DNA of 64,000 nucleotides from positions 4,869,501 to 4,933,500 of the forward strand of contig NZ_CP048286.1 in NCBI RefSeq assembly GCF_010365285.1, in the 5' to 3' direction. The number at the start of each line of letters is the position of its first letter. The first letter of the stretch is position 1. A program made the position numbers and the translations under genes. The stretch comes from Paenibacillus rhizovicinus (GTDB lineage Bacteria; Bacillota; Bacilli; Paenibacillales; Paenibacillaceae). Below, one piece after another: positions 27,151-36,035 of this stretch. Below the pieces are notes generated by a model. That model saw nothing but the letters and a program-made list of their open reading frames with translations. It searched no databases and was not told the origin of the DNA.

Positions 27151-27582
27151 ATGTTGCGGGTTGTCAGGTACTTCATTCAATGGATGTCTATGATTCTCTT
27201 ATTTTTCGCCGCGGCGCTGAGCTTGGAACTACTGGAGGGCTCGAAGATAACGACATCCGAATATTACGGCCTTCGAAATATCGGCTTGGTTTTCGTTTTC
27301 CTGATCGTCCTCGAAGCAGTGCTTTGCGCTAGTATTATGGTACCGATATCGATTCTAATCAGCAAGTTCGTGAAGGCTGCCTTCGGCCGGGTGCTGCTCT
27401 ATTTCATCTTCGGCCTCATTGGCGGGAGTTACATGTTCAATCACTTGTATAATGAAAGTTATGTTCGGGAATTTGATCTGAATATCAGCACCGCGATCCT
27501 CCTATTCGGAGCCGTCGGCATCCTCTATGCCCTGATCGATCAGTATCTTCAACAGCATGCAGAACGCTGGGCAAATGGATAA
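27151..27582 (+). CDS. Unrecognised multi-pass membrane protein, 143 residues
   Basis: Four membrane segments are visible (near MSMILLFFAAALSLELL, IGLVFVFLIVLEAVLCASIM, VLLYFIFGLIGGSYMF and ISTAILLFGAVGILYALI) with a short polar tail. No family motif was recognised. The ribosome site is weak and the start could also be GTG 27145. A small coiled-coil membrane protein follows 31 bases downstream and is probably co-transcribed. Confidence 0.6.
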   Translation: MLRVVRYFIQWMSMILLFFAAALSLELLEGSKITTSEYYGLRNIGLVFVFLIVLEAVLCASIMVPISILISKFVKAAFGRVLLYFIFGLIGGSYMFNHLYNESYVREFDLNISTAILLFGAVGILYALIDQYLQQHAERWANG

Positions 27583-27613
27583 CTTCAAGAACCTTACGTA
27601 AAGGGGCTGCGAA

Positions 27614-27793
27614 ATGGATCCGGATAAAGAAGTAGCAGAACTGAAGGAACGACTAGCGATGGTGGAGAGTAAGCTCCAGCAGAAATCGCGGTTTTCGAAA
27701 GGGTTAAAGTTTGCGGTAGGGTTTATTGTTGTCGTGATGCTCCTGTTGGTTACGATTGGCATTATACAATTTATAACGTCGTCTTCAACCTAA
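27614..27793 (+). CDS. Small coiled-coil plus C-terminal membrane-segment protein, 59 residues
   Basis: AAGGGG precedes ATG 27614. The first ~25 residues (EVAELKERLAMVESKLQQK) form a heptad-like coiled coil. A membrane segment (FAVGFIVVVMLLLVTIGII) and a short tail follow. The layout is that of a tail-anchored small membrane protein. No family recognised. Confidence 0.6.
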   Translation: MDPDKEVAELKERLAMVESKLQQKSRFSKGLKFAVGFIVVVMLLLVTIGIIQFITSSST

Positions 27794-27921
27794 GGAATAA
27801 CTTTGTCATGCAAGGTCAAACGTGGGCCATTGATTGCAGCATTCATAAGTACATATCCATTATGTCAACAGGCGAGAATCGTTCAGTTCACATAAATTGG
27901 ACATCGCCCGCCCCATGAGTC

Positions 27922-27977
27922 AAAACAAACAGCTCCCGACGGAACGTCAACGTTCCTGTCCGGGAGCTGTTTGTTTG
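27922..27977. terminator. Bidirectional terminator between the small membrane genes and thrC
   Basis: AAACAAACAGCTCCCG and CGGGAGCTGTTTGTTT form a 16-bp stem. An inner GGAACG/CGTTCC pairing adds to it. It serves both converging units. Confidence 0.85.
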
Positions 27978-27994
27978 ATGCGAAGAAAACAATA

Positions 27995-29383
27995 TTAGAA
28001 GAAACGAACCAACTGCTCCGACACCGCTTCGTTCGTGCCCGTCACGCGGGTCTGGAACTGCGGCTTGTCGGACAGCGCTTGGATTTGAGCCGGCGCCGTT
28101 TGCTTAATATCGAGGATCCGGATGGCCTCGTCGAATTTGGCCGGATGCGCCGTCGACAGGGCTACGGTGACTTCGTCTTCCGCCGTGAAGCGATGAGCCG
28201 CCGCCACGCCGCAAGCCGTGTGCGGATCGAGCAGGTAGCCGTATTCCTTGTAGCAGCTGCTGATTTCGCTCAGGCACTCGTCGTTCTGCACGCCGTACGC
28301 CGCGAAGTCGGCCTGCACTTGCCGCAGCGCCTCGCCGGCGATGACGATGCGCCCGTCGCGCTTGAAGTCGTCCATCAGGCCGGAGACAATGCCTGCGTCC
28401 TCGCCGTTCAAGTAGTACAAGTAGCGCTCGAAGTTACTCGCCACTTGGATGTCCATGGACGGGCTGTGCGTACCGCGGAACTCGCCCGGCTGGTAGACGC
28501 CTTCCGTGACGAAGCGCTCCAGAATGTTGTTCTCGTTGGTCGCCAGGATGAGCTTGTTGATCGGCAAGCCCATGCGTTTGGCCATGTAGCCTGCGAAGAT
28601 GTCGCCGAAGTTGCCAGTCGGCACGCTGAAGTTGACCTTCTCGCCTTGGCCCTGCTTGGCCAGCTGGAAGTAAGCGTAGAAGTAATAAACCGTCTGCGCG
28701 AGAATCCGCGCGATGTTGATGGAATTGATCGCGCGCAGGTGGTACTGCTGCTTGAAATTGACGTCGGCGAACAGTTCCTTGATGATGCGCTGGCAGTCGT
28801 CGAAGTTGCCGTCGACGGACAGGTTCAGCACGTTGGCATCGTCGACCGTCGTCATTTGCAGCTCTTGGACTTTGCTGACTTTGCCATGCGGATGCAGGAT
28901 GCAGATGCGAATGCCTTCCTTGCCGCGCACCCCTTCGATCGCGGACGCGCCGGTATCGCCGGAAGTGGCGCCAAGGATGTGGATGGTGGAATTATGCTTC
29001 TTGGAAATATAGGCGTACAGATTGCCAAGGAATTGGAGAGCGATGTCCTTGAACGCGAACGTCGGGCCGTGGAACAGCTCCAGGATATGCAGGCCGTTAT
29101 TCACGCGGCGTACCGGCGTGACTTCGTCGTCGCGGAACGTGCCGTAGCTTTCGTCGACGAGCTGCTTCAATTCTTCGCGGGGGATTTCACCGTCGACATA
29201 GAGCGAGAACAGTTCCAGCGCAAGCTCCGGATAAGAGAGCTGCTGCCAGGCGTTTAGCGTAGCTTCGGATAATTGCGGGATTTGCTTCGGAACGAGCAGT
29301 CCGCCGTCGTCGGCCAGTCCCATTAAGACGCCGTCGATAAAACCGACAGGTGCGATTTTGCCTCGTGTGCTGATGTAATCCAT
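27995..29383 (-). CDS. thrC: Threonine synthase
   Basis: ThrC converts O-phosphohomoserine to threonine with pyridoxal phosphate. The 462-residue length and the motif FHGPTFAFKDIALQFLGN, whose lysine binds the cofactor, put it in the longer threonine synthase class of E. coli and yeast. The N-terminus DYISTRG and the GATSGDTGASAIEG phosphate-binding loop support this. ATG 29383 follows AAGGGG; the longer frame upstream has no ribosome site. It is not next to hom or thrB here. Confidence 0.95.
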   Translation of the reverse strand: MDYISTRGKIAPVGFIDGVLMGLADDGGLLVPKQIPQLSEATLNAWQQLSYPELALELFSLYVDGEIPREELKQLVDESYGTFRDDEVTPVRRVNNGLHILELFHGPTFAFKDIALQFLGNLYAYISKKHNSTIHILGATSGDTGASAIEGVRGKEGIRICILHPHGKVSKVQELQMTTVDDANVLNLSVDGNFDDCQRIIKELFADVNFKQQYHLRAINSINIARILAQTVYYFYAYFQLAKQGQGEKVNFSVPTGNFGDIFAGYMAKRMGLPINKLILATNENNILERFVTEGVYQPGEFRGTHSPSMDIQVASNFERYLYYLNGEDAGIVSGLMDDFKRDGRIVIAGEALRQVQADFAAYGVQNDECLSEISSCYKEYGYLLDPHTACGVAAAHRFTAEDEVTVALSTAHPAKFDEAIRILDIKQTAPAQIQALSDKPQFQTRVTGTNEAVSEQLVRFF

Positions 29384-29411
29384 AACGATCCCCTTCAACA
29401 AATTTTCAACT

Positions 29412-29441
29412 ATTGTATCAAAAATCGCGCTTAATTCCCAA
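29412..29441 (-). promoter_or_regulatory. thrC promoter
   Basis: Reading the minus strand, TTGGGA, an 18-base spacer and TACAAT with an upstream TGA (extended -10). It lies 29 bases before the thrC start codon. No T-box leader fits in so short a leader. Confidence 0.6.
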
Positions 29442-29463
29442 TATAATTTCAATATCGCGGGAT

Positions 29464-29492
29464 TTGACACGAATCCGGGCACGGAGGATACT
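29464..29492 (+). promoter_or_regulatory. Promoter of the second aldo/keto reductase gene
   Basis: TTGACA (29464-29469), a 17-base spacer and GATACT (29487-29492), about 60 bases before the start codon. It is divergent from the thrC promoter. Confidence 0.6.
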
Positions 29493-29552
29493 AAGCATAG
29501 CAATAGCTGGGAAATTATCATTCGTGAGCTGCAAGCAAAGGAGAGAACAATC

Positions 29553-30533
29553 ATGGACTATCGTCGTCTTGGCAGGAGCGGGCTCGCCGTATCGGCGCTC
29601 GGGCTCGGCACGAACGCATTCGGCAAGCGCTGCGATCGCGCGGCATCGACCGCGATCATTGACTGCGCCCTGGACAGGGGAATCAATTTCATCGATACGG
29701 CCAATATATACGCGGGAACGGAATCCGAAACCATCATCGGGCATGCGCTGAGCGGCAAGCGCGACAGAGCCGTGCTCGCCACGAAAGCGGGACTTCCGCG
29801 CAGGGAAGGACCGAACGGAAGCGGCTCGTCCCGGCATCATCTGCAGCGGGAGCTGGAGGAGAGCCTGAAACGGCTTCAGACCGACTATGTGGACGTGTAC
29901 CAAATCCATACGTTCGATCCCTATACCCCGCTCGAGGAAACGCTCCGCGCGCTCGACGACTTTGTCAGCGCGGGGAAAGTGCGCTACATCGGCGCATCGA
30001 ATTACGCGGCCTGGGAGCTGACCAAGGCGCTCGGCATCAGCGAGCTGCGAGGGTTCGACCGGTACGTCTCCGTACAGACGAGCTACTCGCTTGCCGATCG
30101 CACGCCGGAGCGCGAGCTGGTGCCGGCTTGCCTGGATCAGGGAGTCGGGATCATCCCGTACTTCCCTCTTGCAGGCGGTATTCTGAGCGGCAAATACGCG
30201 TCCGATCCGTCGGGCACCGCGCCGTCCGGGTCCAGGGCGGAGACCGACAAAGGCTTCAACCGATTCATGAACGAGCGTGAATTAGCGCTGGGCCATGCGG
30301 TCAAACGGATCGCGGAAGCGCACGGTTATCGGCCGGGCGCGTTGTCGCTGGCATGGCTGATGGCCCGTCCGGCCGTATCGACGGTCATTGCCGGCGCCAC
30401 GAGGGCCGAGCAGCTGGAGGACAACCTGAGCAGCCTCTCGATCGCGATGACCGCGGAGCTCGAAGCGGAATTGGAAGCCGCAAGCGCACCGTTCCGTCAC
30501 GGCGAGCCGTTCGCGAATTACCGGCTTCCTTAA
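29553..30533 (+). CDS. Aldo/keto reductase (YajO/GSP69-like)
   Basis: The 326-residue NADPH-dependent reductase starts MDYRRLGRSGLAVSALGLGT. It has the catalytic aspartate and tyrosine in FIDTANIYAGTESE, lysine in LATKAGLP and histidine in VYQIHTFDP. STVIAGATRAEQLEDNL is the cofactor-binding end. AAAGGAGA precedes ATG 29553. It stands alone and is not closely similar to the reductase at 25125. Substrate unknown. Confidence 0.92.
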   Translation: MDYRRLGRSGLAVSALGLGTNAFGKRCDRAASTAIIDCALDRGINFIDTANIYAGTESETIIGHALSGKRDRAVLATKAGLPRREGPNGSGSSRHHLQRELEESLKRLQTDYVDVYQIHTFDPYTPLEETLRALDDFVSAGKVRYIGASNYAAWELTKALGISELRGFDRYVSVQTSYSLADRTPERELVPACLDQGVGIIPYFPLAGGILSGKYASDPSGTAPSGSRAETDKGFNRFMNERELALGHAVKRIAEAHGYRPGALSLAWLMARPAVSTVIAGATRAEQLEDNLSSLSIAMTAELEAELEAASAPFRHGEPFANYRLP

Positions 30534-30577
30534 GCGGGGACGATGAACGAGAAGCAATAGGAACGACATGTAATGAT

Positions 30578-30626
30578 GAAGCTGCTTCGTGCGGGGGCGA
30601 ATCCCCAGTTACGACGCGGCTTCTTT
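30578..30626 (+). terminator. Probable terminator after the aldo/keto reductase
   Basis: GAAGCTGC-TTCGT pairs imperfectly with ACGACGCGGCTTC, with GGGG/CCCC inside, then TTT. Two mismatches weaken it. Confidence 0.5.
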
Positions 30627-30741
30627 CACTTGTAAGGGTGATTGCGGATAGCGGCAGCGGGAAATCGCTCATCCGGCTGCGCGTTTACTGACAGCAGATT
30701 ATGGAAAAATTAAGAGGGAATACCGACAAGGAGACTTCTTA

Positions 30742-32259
30742 ATGGACGCCAACGCTGACCCGCAACCAATTTCTCCCACGCTGGCTGTCAATTATGCGGC
30801 TATGAGAAGCATCTATTCGAATTGCAACGATGTCATCTTCCGTGAATTGAAATTCGGGGGATCGACTGAATCGTTAATCGTGTTCCTCGACGGCATGGTC
30901 AATGTGGACGTGCTCGATCAGCATATTATTCGCGCCTTGCAGCGCGAGTCGCCCCCGCTTCATGATGAGAACGCCATGGATGTGCTCGGGGCAGCGCTGT
31001 CCATATCCAACCTGCAGACGGTCAAAACAGTCCAGGATGCCGTCTCGCATATCGGGAACGGCTGCATCCTTCTCTTCGTGTCGGGCTTGACGCAATGCTT
31101 CGCCATGGGGTTGGCCAAGTGGGAGAAGCGTTCCATCGAGGAGCCGGGCGCCGAATCCGTCGTCCGCGGTCCGCGTGAAGGATTCACGGAGACGATAAGC
31201 GTCAATCGTTCCATGCTGCGCCGCAAAATCAAAACGCCTGCGCTCAAAATGCTTCCTTTCCGAATCGGGCGCCAAACGCAAACGGAAGTGAACATCGTCT
31301 ATATCGAAGGCATTGCGGGCGAAGCGCTGGTCGCCGAGGCGCAGGAGCGGATCACGGGCATCGACATCGACGGCATTCTGGAAAGCGGCTACCTCGAAGG
31401 ATTGATCGAGGACAATCCGTTCTCTCCCTTTCCGCAAATGCAGGCCACGGAGCGCCCGGACGTTATCTGTGCAGGCCTGTTGGAAGGCCGGATCGCGATC
31501 CTGGTCGACGGGACGCCGTTTGTATTAGTCGCGCCTACGACGCTGTTCTCCATGTTGCAGTCTCCGGAGGATTATTATCAACGGTTCTATATCGGGACGC
31601 TGATTCGCTGGCTTCGTTATCTGTTCTTCATCATGACGCTCGTCTTGCCTTCCTTGTACGTATCTATTCTCACGTATCACCAAGAGATGGTTCCGACCTC
31701 GCTTCTGCTCAGTATCGCGAAATCGAGAGAGGATATCCCTTTTCCCGCGCTTGTGGAGGCGCTGCTGATGGAGATTTCCTTCGAGGCGCTGCGCGAGGCA
31801 GGCGTCCGATTGCCCAAGCAGGTCGGCGCCGCGGTCAGCATCGTCGGGGCGCTCGTAATCGGGCAGGCTGCAACCTCGGCGGGACTCGTATCCGCGCCGA
31901 TGGTCATGGTCGTCGCGATTACCGGGATCGCTTCCTTCATGATGCCGCAATACAGCAGCGCGATCGCGATCCGGATGCTGCGTTTCCCGATCATGATTCT
32001 AGCAGGCATGCTGGGTTTGCTCGGGTTGATGCTGGGCCTCATCATCGTCGTCGTCCACTTATGTTCGCTGCGTTCCTTCGGCGAGCCTTACATGCAGCCG
32101 CTCGCTCCGCTGAAGGGCGACGAATTGAAAGACGTGCTCGTCCGCTCGCCGATATGGATGATGCGCAGACGGCCGAATCAGAACGGGAAATCGCCGAATC
32201 CCAACCGGCAAGCACCCGGCTTAAAACCAGAACCGCCAAGAGGGAATGAGTCATCATGA
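30742..32259 (+). CDS. Spore germination receptor A subunit (GerA/GerKA family)
   Basis: Receptor A subunits sit in the spore inner membrane and, with B and C subunits, sense nutrients. The 505-residue protein has a ~300-residue cytoplasmic front with the family segment RPDVICAGLLEGRIAILVDGTPFVL and PEDYYQRF. Membrane segments follow (YLFFIMTLVLPSLYVSI; VSIVGALVIGQAATSAGLVS; IMILAGMLGLLGLMLGLIIVVV) and a proline-rich basic tail. It is the first of five genes joined by stop/start overlaps. Expression in the forespore is expected for the family; I could not place the promoter. Confidence 0.93.
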   Translation: MDANADPQPISPTLAVNYAAMRSIYSNCNDVIFRELKFGGSTESLIVFLDGMVNVDVLDQHIIRALQRESPPLHDENAMDVLGAALSISNLQTVKTVQDAVSHIGNGCILLFVSGLTQCFAMGLAKWEKRSIEEPGAESVVRGPREGFTETISVNRSMLRRKIKTPALKMLPFRIGRQTQTEVNIVYIEGIAGEALVAEAQERITGIDIDGILESGYLEGLIEDNPFSPFPQMQATERPDVICAGLLEGRIAILVDGTPFVLVAPTTLFSMLQSPEDYYQRFYIGTLIRWLRYLFFIMTLVLPSLYVSILTYHQEMVPTSLLLSIAKSREDIPFPALVEALLMEISFEALREAGVRLPKQVGAAVSIVGALVIGQAATSAGLVSAPMVMVVAITGIASFMMPQYSSAIAIRMLRFPIMILAGMLGLLGLMLGLIIVVVHLCSLRSFGEPYMQPLAPLKGDELKDVLVRSPIWMMRRRPNQNGKSPNPNRQAPGLKPEPPRGNESS

Positions 32260-33344
32260 TCGAAAAAGGCCGCATTTCACCGCTGCAGCTTGCCATATTC
32301 CTGCATCCGGTCATCGCGGGGACAGTAGTGCTCACCGTTCCGTCCATCACGATGAATACGGCCGGACGCGACATGTGGGCCACGCCCGTCGTCTCTTCCT
32401 TGTTCGGAGCGCTGGTAATCGTCGTGATGTGCAAGCTTCACGAGCGATATCCGCGAGAAACTTTCGTCCAATACTGCGAATCGATTCTAGGCGCGTATGT
32501 CGGCCGGCTGATTGCGTTGTTCTATCTGGTTTCGTTTCTGTACACCAATGGACTCGTCCTCCGGCAGTACGGGGAATTCATAGCCGCGACGTTTCTGATG
32601 GAGACGCCGATGGTCTTCGTCCTCCTCAGCCTGATTGCCGTAAGTGCCTATGCGGTGCATCAAGGCTTGGAAGTATGGGCGAGAGCGTCTCAGCTGCTTA
32701 CCCCGATCGCGCTGGTGTTCGTCCTGTTCATGCTGGTACTTATGATCCCGGACATGCAAGTGAAGGAGATGTTTCCGATCATGGAATACGGGCCGCTGCC
32801 GCTCTTGCGGTCGACGATCGTACCCTCCTCCTGGTTCTCGCAGTTTTTCTTTATCTCGTTTTTCTTGCCGTACTTGGCGAAGAAGAGCATTTCCGCCATG
32901 AAATGGACGTTCATCAGCCTCGCCACGATCATGGTTACGATTTTGATCGTTAATTTGGCGGTGCTGCTTATCTTCGGCAATACGAATAAAGGATTCAATT
33001 ATCCGTTTCTCAATGCCGTACGGTACATTTCCTTGTCCGATTTCCTAGAGCATATCGAATCCCTGTTGATGGCGACCTGGCTTGTCGCGATTTTCATTAA
33101 GGTTACGATGGTCTATTACGTGACCGCGCTCGGGAGCGCGCAGCTCCTGCGCTTATCCGACTATCGCATGCTCATTGCCCCGATCGGCCTGCTGATGATT
33201 CTATTCAGCATTTGGTGCGCGCCGGATTTCCAGGAGCTGAAGCAGCTGATAGGCGGCAGCGTCCCGTTCTTCTATCAGCTTATTCTGATGGTCATTCCGC
33301 TGCTGATGCTCGGCGTCGCCTTGGCGAGGGGAGCGAGGTCATGA
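32256..33344 (+). CDS. Spore germination receptor B subunit (GerAB family permease)
   Basis: The 362-residue integral membrane protein of the amino-acid-permease superfamily has about ten segments. It opens with GRISPLQLAIFLHPVIAGTVVLTVPS, typical of GerAB. B subunits bind the germinant. Its start overlaps the A gene stop by four bases (ATGA), giving tight translational coupling. Confidence 0.92.
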   Translation: MIEKGRISPLQLAIFLHPVIAGTVVLTVPSITMNTAGRDMWATPVVSSLFGALVIVVMCKLHERYPRETFVQYCESILGAYVGRLIALFYLVSFLYTNGLVLRQYGEFIAATFLMETPMVFVLLSLIAVSAYAVHQGLEVWARASQLLTPIALVFVLFMLVLMIPDMQVKEMFPIMEYGPLPLLRSTIVPSSWFSQFFFISFFLPYLAKKSISAMKWTFISLATIMVTILIVNLAVLLIFGNTNKGFNYPFLNAVRYISLSDFLEHIESLLMATWLVAIFIKVTMVYYVTALGSAQLLRLSDYRMLIAPIGLLMILFSIWCAPDFQELKQLIGGSVPFFYQLILMVIPLLMLGVALARGARS

Positions 33345-34558
33345 ACCATCGGCGGCTATTCCGCGCCTGCCTTCTAGCGGCGGGCCTGGTCGGCACATCG
33401 CTGCTCGCGGGCTGCTGGGACCGGACGGAAGTCAACGATTTGGCGCTCATTACGGGAGCGGCGATCGACAGGTATGATGATAAGCAAATCCAGTTATCCG
33501 TGCAGATCTTCATCCCACGGGCCTCGAGCGGAGGCGGAGGAAGCGGCGGCATGGAGATGGGCGCCAAGGGCGGCGTCGGTTCATCCAATACGTTCGTCAT
33601 TTCCGCCATCGGCGAGAACATTGCTGACGCACTGTCGCATTTGCAGGAGAAAATGCCGCGCAAACTGTTCTGGGGACACGCCGAAGTCATTATTTTCGGG
33701 GAAGCCGAGGCCAGGAAAGGCATTCGGGACGATGTGGACTATCTCATGCGGGCTCCCCAGCCGAGGGAACGGGCATATATCTACGTCAGTCAAGGCAAAG
33801 CAAAAAATTCGCTCGATATCCCTTCCGTACTGGAACGGGACTCGTCGGAAGCCCTCCGGGAGATCGCCAAAAGCAAGGCTTCGATGAGCGTGACGATGAC
33901 CGAGCTTTCCAAAATGCTGACCGGAGATTCGGGTGCCGCCGCCCTGCCTTGGATTAAGAAAAATGCGCCGAATTCCAAAAAGAATCCCGACAAAGTGGTC
34001 AGTTACGCGAACGGAACGGCGATTTTCAGAGGAGATCGGATGATCGGCGTGGTAGACGAGACCACTACCCGGGGCATTCTATGGCTGCGCAACGAGATCA
34101 AATACGCCGTTGTAACGGTGAACCCGGAAGGCGCGAAAGGTAACGTATCCATGAAGCTGTTGAGGAGCAAGACCAAGCTGATTCCGCATATCAAGGACGG
34201 CAAATGGAGCATGACGGTTCGGATTCGCACGGAATCGGATGCGCTGCAGAATACGACGTCACAGAATTTGATGTCGGGTACGCTGGCTGCCAAGCGCGTT
34301 CAGAAAGCCATGAACGCGGATATGTTGGCTCGCGTATCGCTTGCGCTCTTGAAGGTGCAGCGGGAGTTGAAAGCGGACGTCTTCGATTTTGCCGGGGAAT
34401 TCCACCGCGCTTATCCGAAAACATGGCACCGCGCCCAGAACCGGTGGGACGAGCTGTTTCCGGAGGTCGAGGTCACGGTGCTGCCGGATTCCCGGCTGCT
34501 TCGGCCGGGCTTGTCCGATGTGAAGGCGACGAAACAGAGCGGAGAGAACGAACGATGA
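33341..34558 (+). CDS. Spore germination receptor C subunit lipoprotein (Ger(x)C family)
   Basis: The 405-residue protein has the lipoprotein signal LLAAGLVGTSLLAGC followed at once by WDRTEVNDLALITGAAIDR, the GerC signature. A glycine/serine-rich loop (SSGGGGSGGMEMG) near residue 70 is unusual in length. The rest fits the three-domain GerC ectodomain. ATG 33341 overlaps the B gene stop. Confidence 0.93.
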   Translation: MNHRRLFRACLLAAGLVGTSLLAGCWDRTEVNDLALITGAAIDRYDDKQIQLSVQIFIPRASSGGGGSGGMEMGAKGGVGSSNTFVISAIGENIADALSHLQEKMPRKLFWGHAEVIIFGEAEARKGIRDDVDYLMRAPQPRERAYIYVSQGKAKNSLDIPSVLERDSSEALREIAKSKASMSVTMTELSKMLTGDSGAAALPWIKKNAPNSKKNPDKVVSYANGTAIFRGDRMIGVVDETTTRGILWLRNEIKYAVVTVNPEGAKGNVSMKLLRSKTKLIPHIKDGKWSMTVRIRTESDALQNTTSQNLMSGTLAAKRVQKAMNADMLARVSLALLKVQRELKADVFDFAGEFHRAYPKTWHRAQNRWDELFPEVEVTVLPDSRLLRPGLSDVKATKQSGENER

Positions 34559-34800
34559 CCTGGACTGCGATCCCTAGCTTGCTGACAGTCAGTTTCTTGA
34601 TTACCGTCCTCCAGTGGCGATGGATGCGCAGATCGCCCAGGAAGGAGAGAATCGTCTACTGGACGCTGCTCGCCGTCGCTTGGCTATTGGCGGTTCTACT
34701 GTTCTTCTTTCCCCAACTGCCGGGTCCGAGTCAATGCATCGACGCGCTGTTCGGACGTATCGGCATACATTTGATTAACGGCGGGCGGGCTGGCTCATGA
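34555..34800 (+). CDS. Small two-span membrane protein in the ger operon (D-subunit-like)
   Basis: This 81-residue protein has two membrane helices (AIPSLLTVSFLITVLQW and YWTLLAVAWLLAVLLFFF) with a basic RRSPRKER turn between them. It overlaps both neighbours by four bases. Small two-helix D subunits (GerKD, GerUD) accompany some Bacillus receptors, and this has the same size and layout. Assignment is by context and topology, not by recognised sequence. Confidence 0.7.
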   Translation: MTWTAIPSLLTVSFLITVLQWRWMRRSPRKERIVYWTLLAVAWLLAVLLFFFPQLPGPSQCIDALFGRIGIHLINGGRAGS

Positions 34801-35912
34801 AGAAGGAGATGCTCATCGGCGGAAAACAGCTGTTCTGGCTCGTGGCGGCCATGCAAGCGGGGATGACCATTCTGCTGACCATCAATCCTGCTATCGCGGC
34901 AGCCAAGCAGGATGCTTGGCTGTCGATCATCGTCGCGGGCTTCCTGGGACTGTTCATGGCTTATGTTCATTCCAGGCTCAGCCAACGGTTCCCTTCACGA
35001 ACCTTCATCGAATACGTCATGCTGATCGTCGGCAAATGGATCGGCCACGTTATCGTAGGTCTCTACATGGCGTTCTGGTTTGTCGTGCTGGGCATGATCC
35101 TGCGGCAGTATTCGGAGTTTATATTATCGACGATTTTGCCGCGGACGCCTATGCTCGTACCGATGCTTGGCCTGCTTCTGACCGCTGTCTATGCCGCATT
35201 GTCGGGTATCGAAGTGATCGCGAGATGCGCGGAATTATTCGGACCGTTCGTCTTGCTCGGCATCCTCGTCCCGCTCGTGATGACGATCAGCGGCGCGAAG
35301 ATCAATAACCTGCTCCCCTTTTACGCGGATACGGGGATGACGAAGATTCTGCTGGGCTCGCTGCCGACAACGGCTTTCCTCGGCGACTGCATCATGCTGC
35401 TCGTGTTGTATGCGTTCGTGCGGGAGCCGAAATCGGGGACGAAGCCCGCCTTGTTCGGCGTGGGCCTGTCGGCGTTGCTGACCAGCATCGCCACCTTGCT
35501 GACCATCGCGGTGATGGGGCAAGCGGCAGGCGCAGGCGATACGTATCCGTATTTCAATTTGATTCGCAGCATCTCGTATTTCGACTTTGTTCAAAATCTC
35601 GATTCGTTCGTGATCGCCATCTGGATCGTAAGCGTCTTTATCAAAGTGTCGCTTTATTTCTTCGTTTGCACCTACGGGAGCGCCCAATGGCTGAAGGTGC
35701 GGAAATGGCGGCGCATGGGGTGGGCAGTCGTCCCGATCGTTCTTCTCATCGCTTGCATTCCCCGCGACTTCGTGGACAGCTCCGTTATCTTCCCGCAGCG
35801 TATCGCGATTCCTTACCTGCTTCCGATCCATATGCTCGGCATCCCGCTGCTGTTATGGGCGGTCGCCGTCATCCGGCGGGTCGGTCAGCGGCCGGCCGCG
35901 CGGAAAAATTAA
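34797..35912 (+). CDS. Second GerAB-family permease (B paralogue)
   Basis: The 371-residue membrane protein is again of the GerAB type (GGKQLFWLVAAMQAGMTILLTINPAI, about ten segments). It shares motifs with the first B subunit, such as LRQYSEFI and the C-terminal channel-like segments, but differs over most of its length. Having two B genes in one operon may broaden the germinant range or form mixed receptors. It ends in RRVGQRPAARKN before a terminator-like hairpin. Confidence 0.9.
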   Translation: MKKEMLIGGKQLFWLVAAMQAGMTILLTINPAIAAAKQDAWLSIIVAGFLGLFMAYVHSRLSQRFPSRTFIEYVMLIVGKWIGHVIVGLYMAFWFVVLGMILRQYSEFILSTILPRTPMLVPMLGLLLTAVYAALSGIEVIARCAELFGPFVLLGILVPLVMTISGAKINNLLPFYADTGMTKILLGSLPTTAFLGDCIMLLVLYAFVREPKSGTKPALFGVGLSALLTSIATLLTIAVMGQAAGAGDTYPYFNLIRSISYFDFVQNLDSFVIAIWIVSVFIKVSLYFFVCTYGSAQWLKVRKWRRMGWAVVPIVLLIACIPRDFVDSSVIFPQRIAIPYLLPIHMLGIPLLLWAVAVIRRVGQRPAARKN

Positions 35913-35972
35913 CCCTTGCGCCGGGCGCCCGGTTCTTGCGATACTTAAACGTATAGACAACGGCGGATCGAC

Positions 35973-36007
35973 TTTCATCCCTCTCCAAGAGCCGGAGAGG
36001 GATGTTT
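35973..36007. terminator. Terminator-like hairpin after the ger operon
   Basis: CATCCCTCTCC and GGAGAGGGATG form a perfect 11-bp stem with a 7-base loop, followed only by TTT. It lies 32 bases before the helicase start codon and may partly attenuate read-through. Confidence 0.6.
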
Positions 36008-36035
36008 GCGTCTCGCGAACGGAAGGCAGATGGAG

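Noticed and set aside
27971-29257. 428-codon plus-strand frame opposite thrC
   Set aside because: The minus strand is clearly threonine synthase. The plus frame has no recognisable domain and starts inside the terminator.
29384-29460. T-box or other amino-acid riboswitch before thrC
   Set aside because: The leader from the mapped promoter to the start codon is only about 22-30 bases, too short for a T-box.
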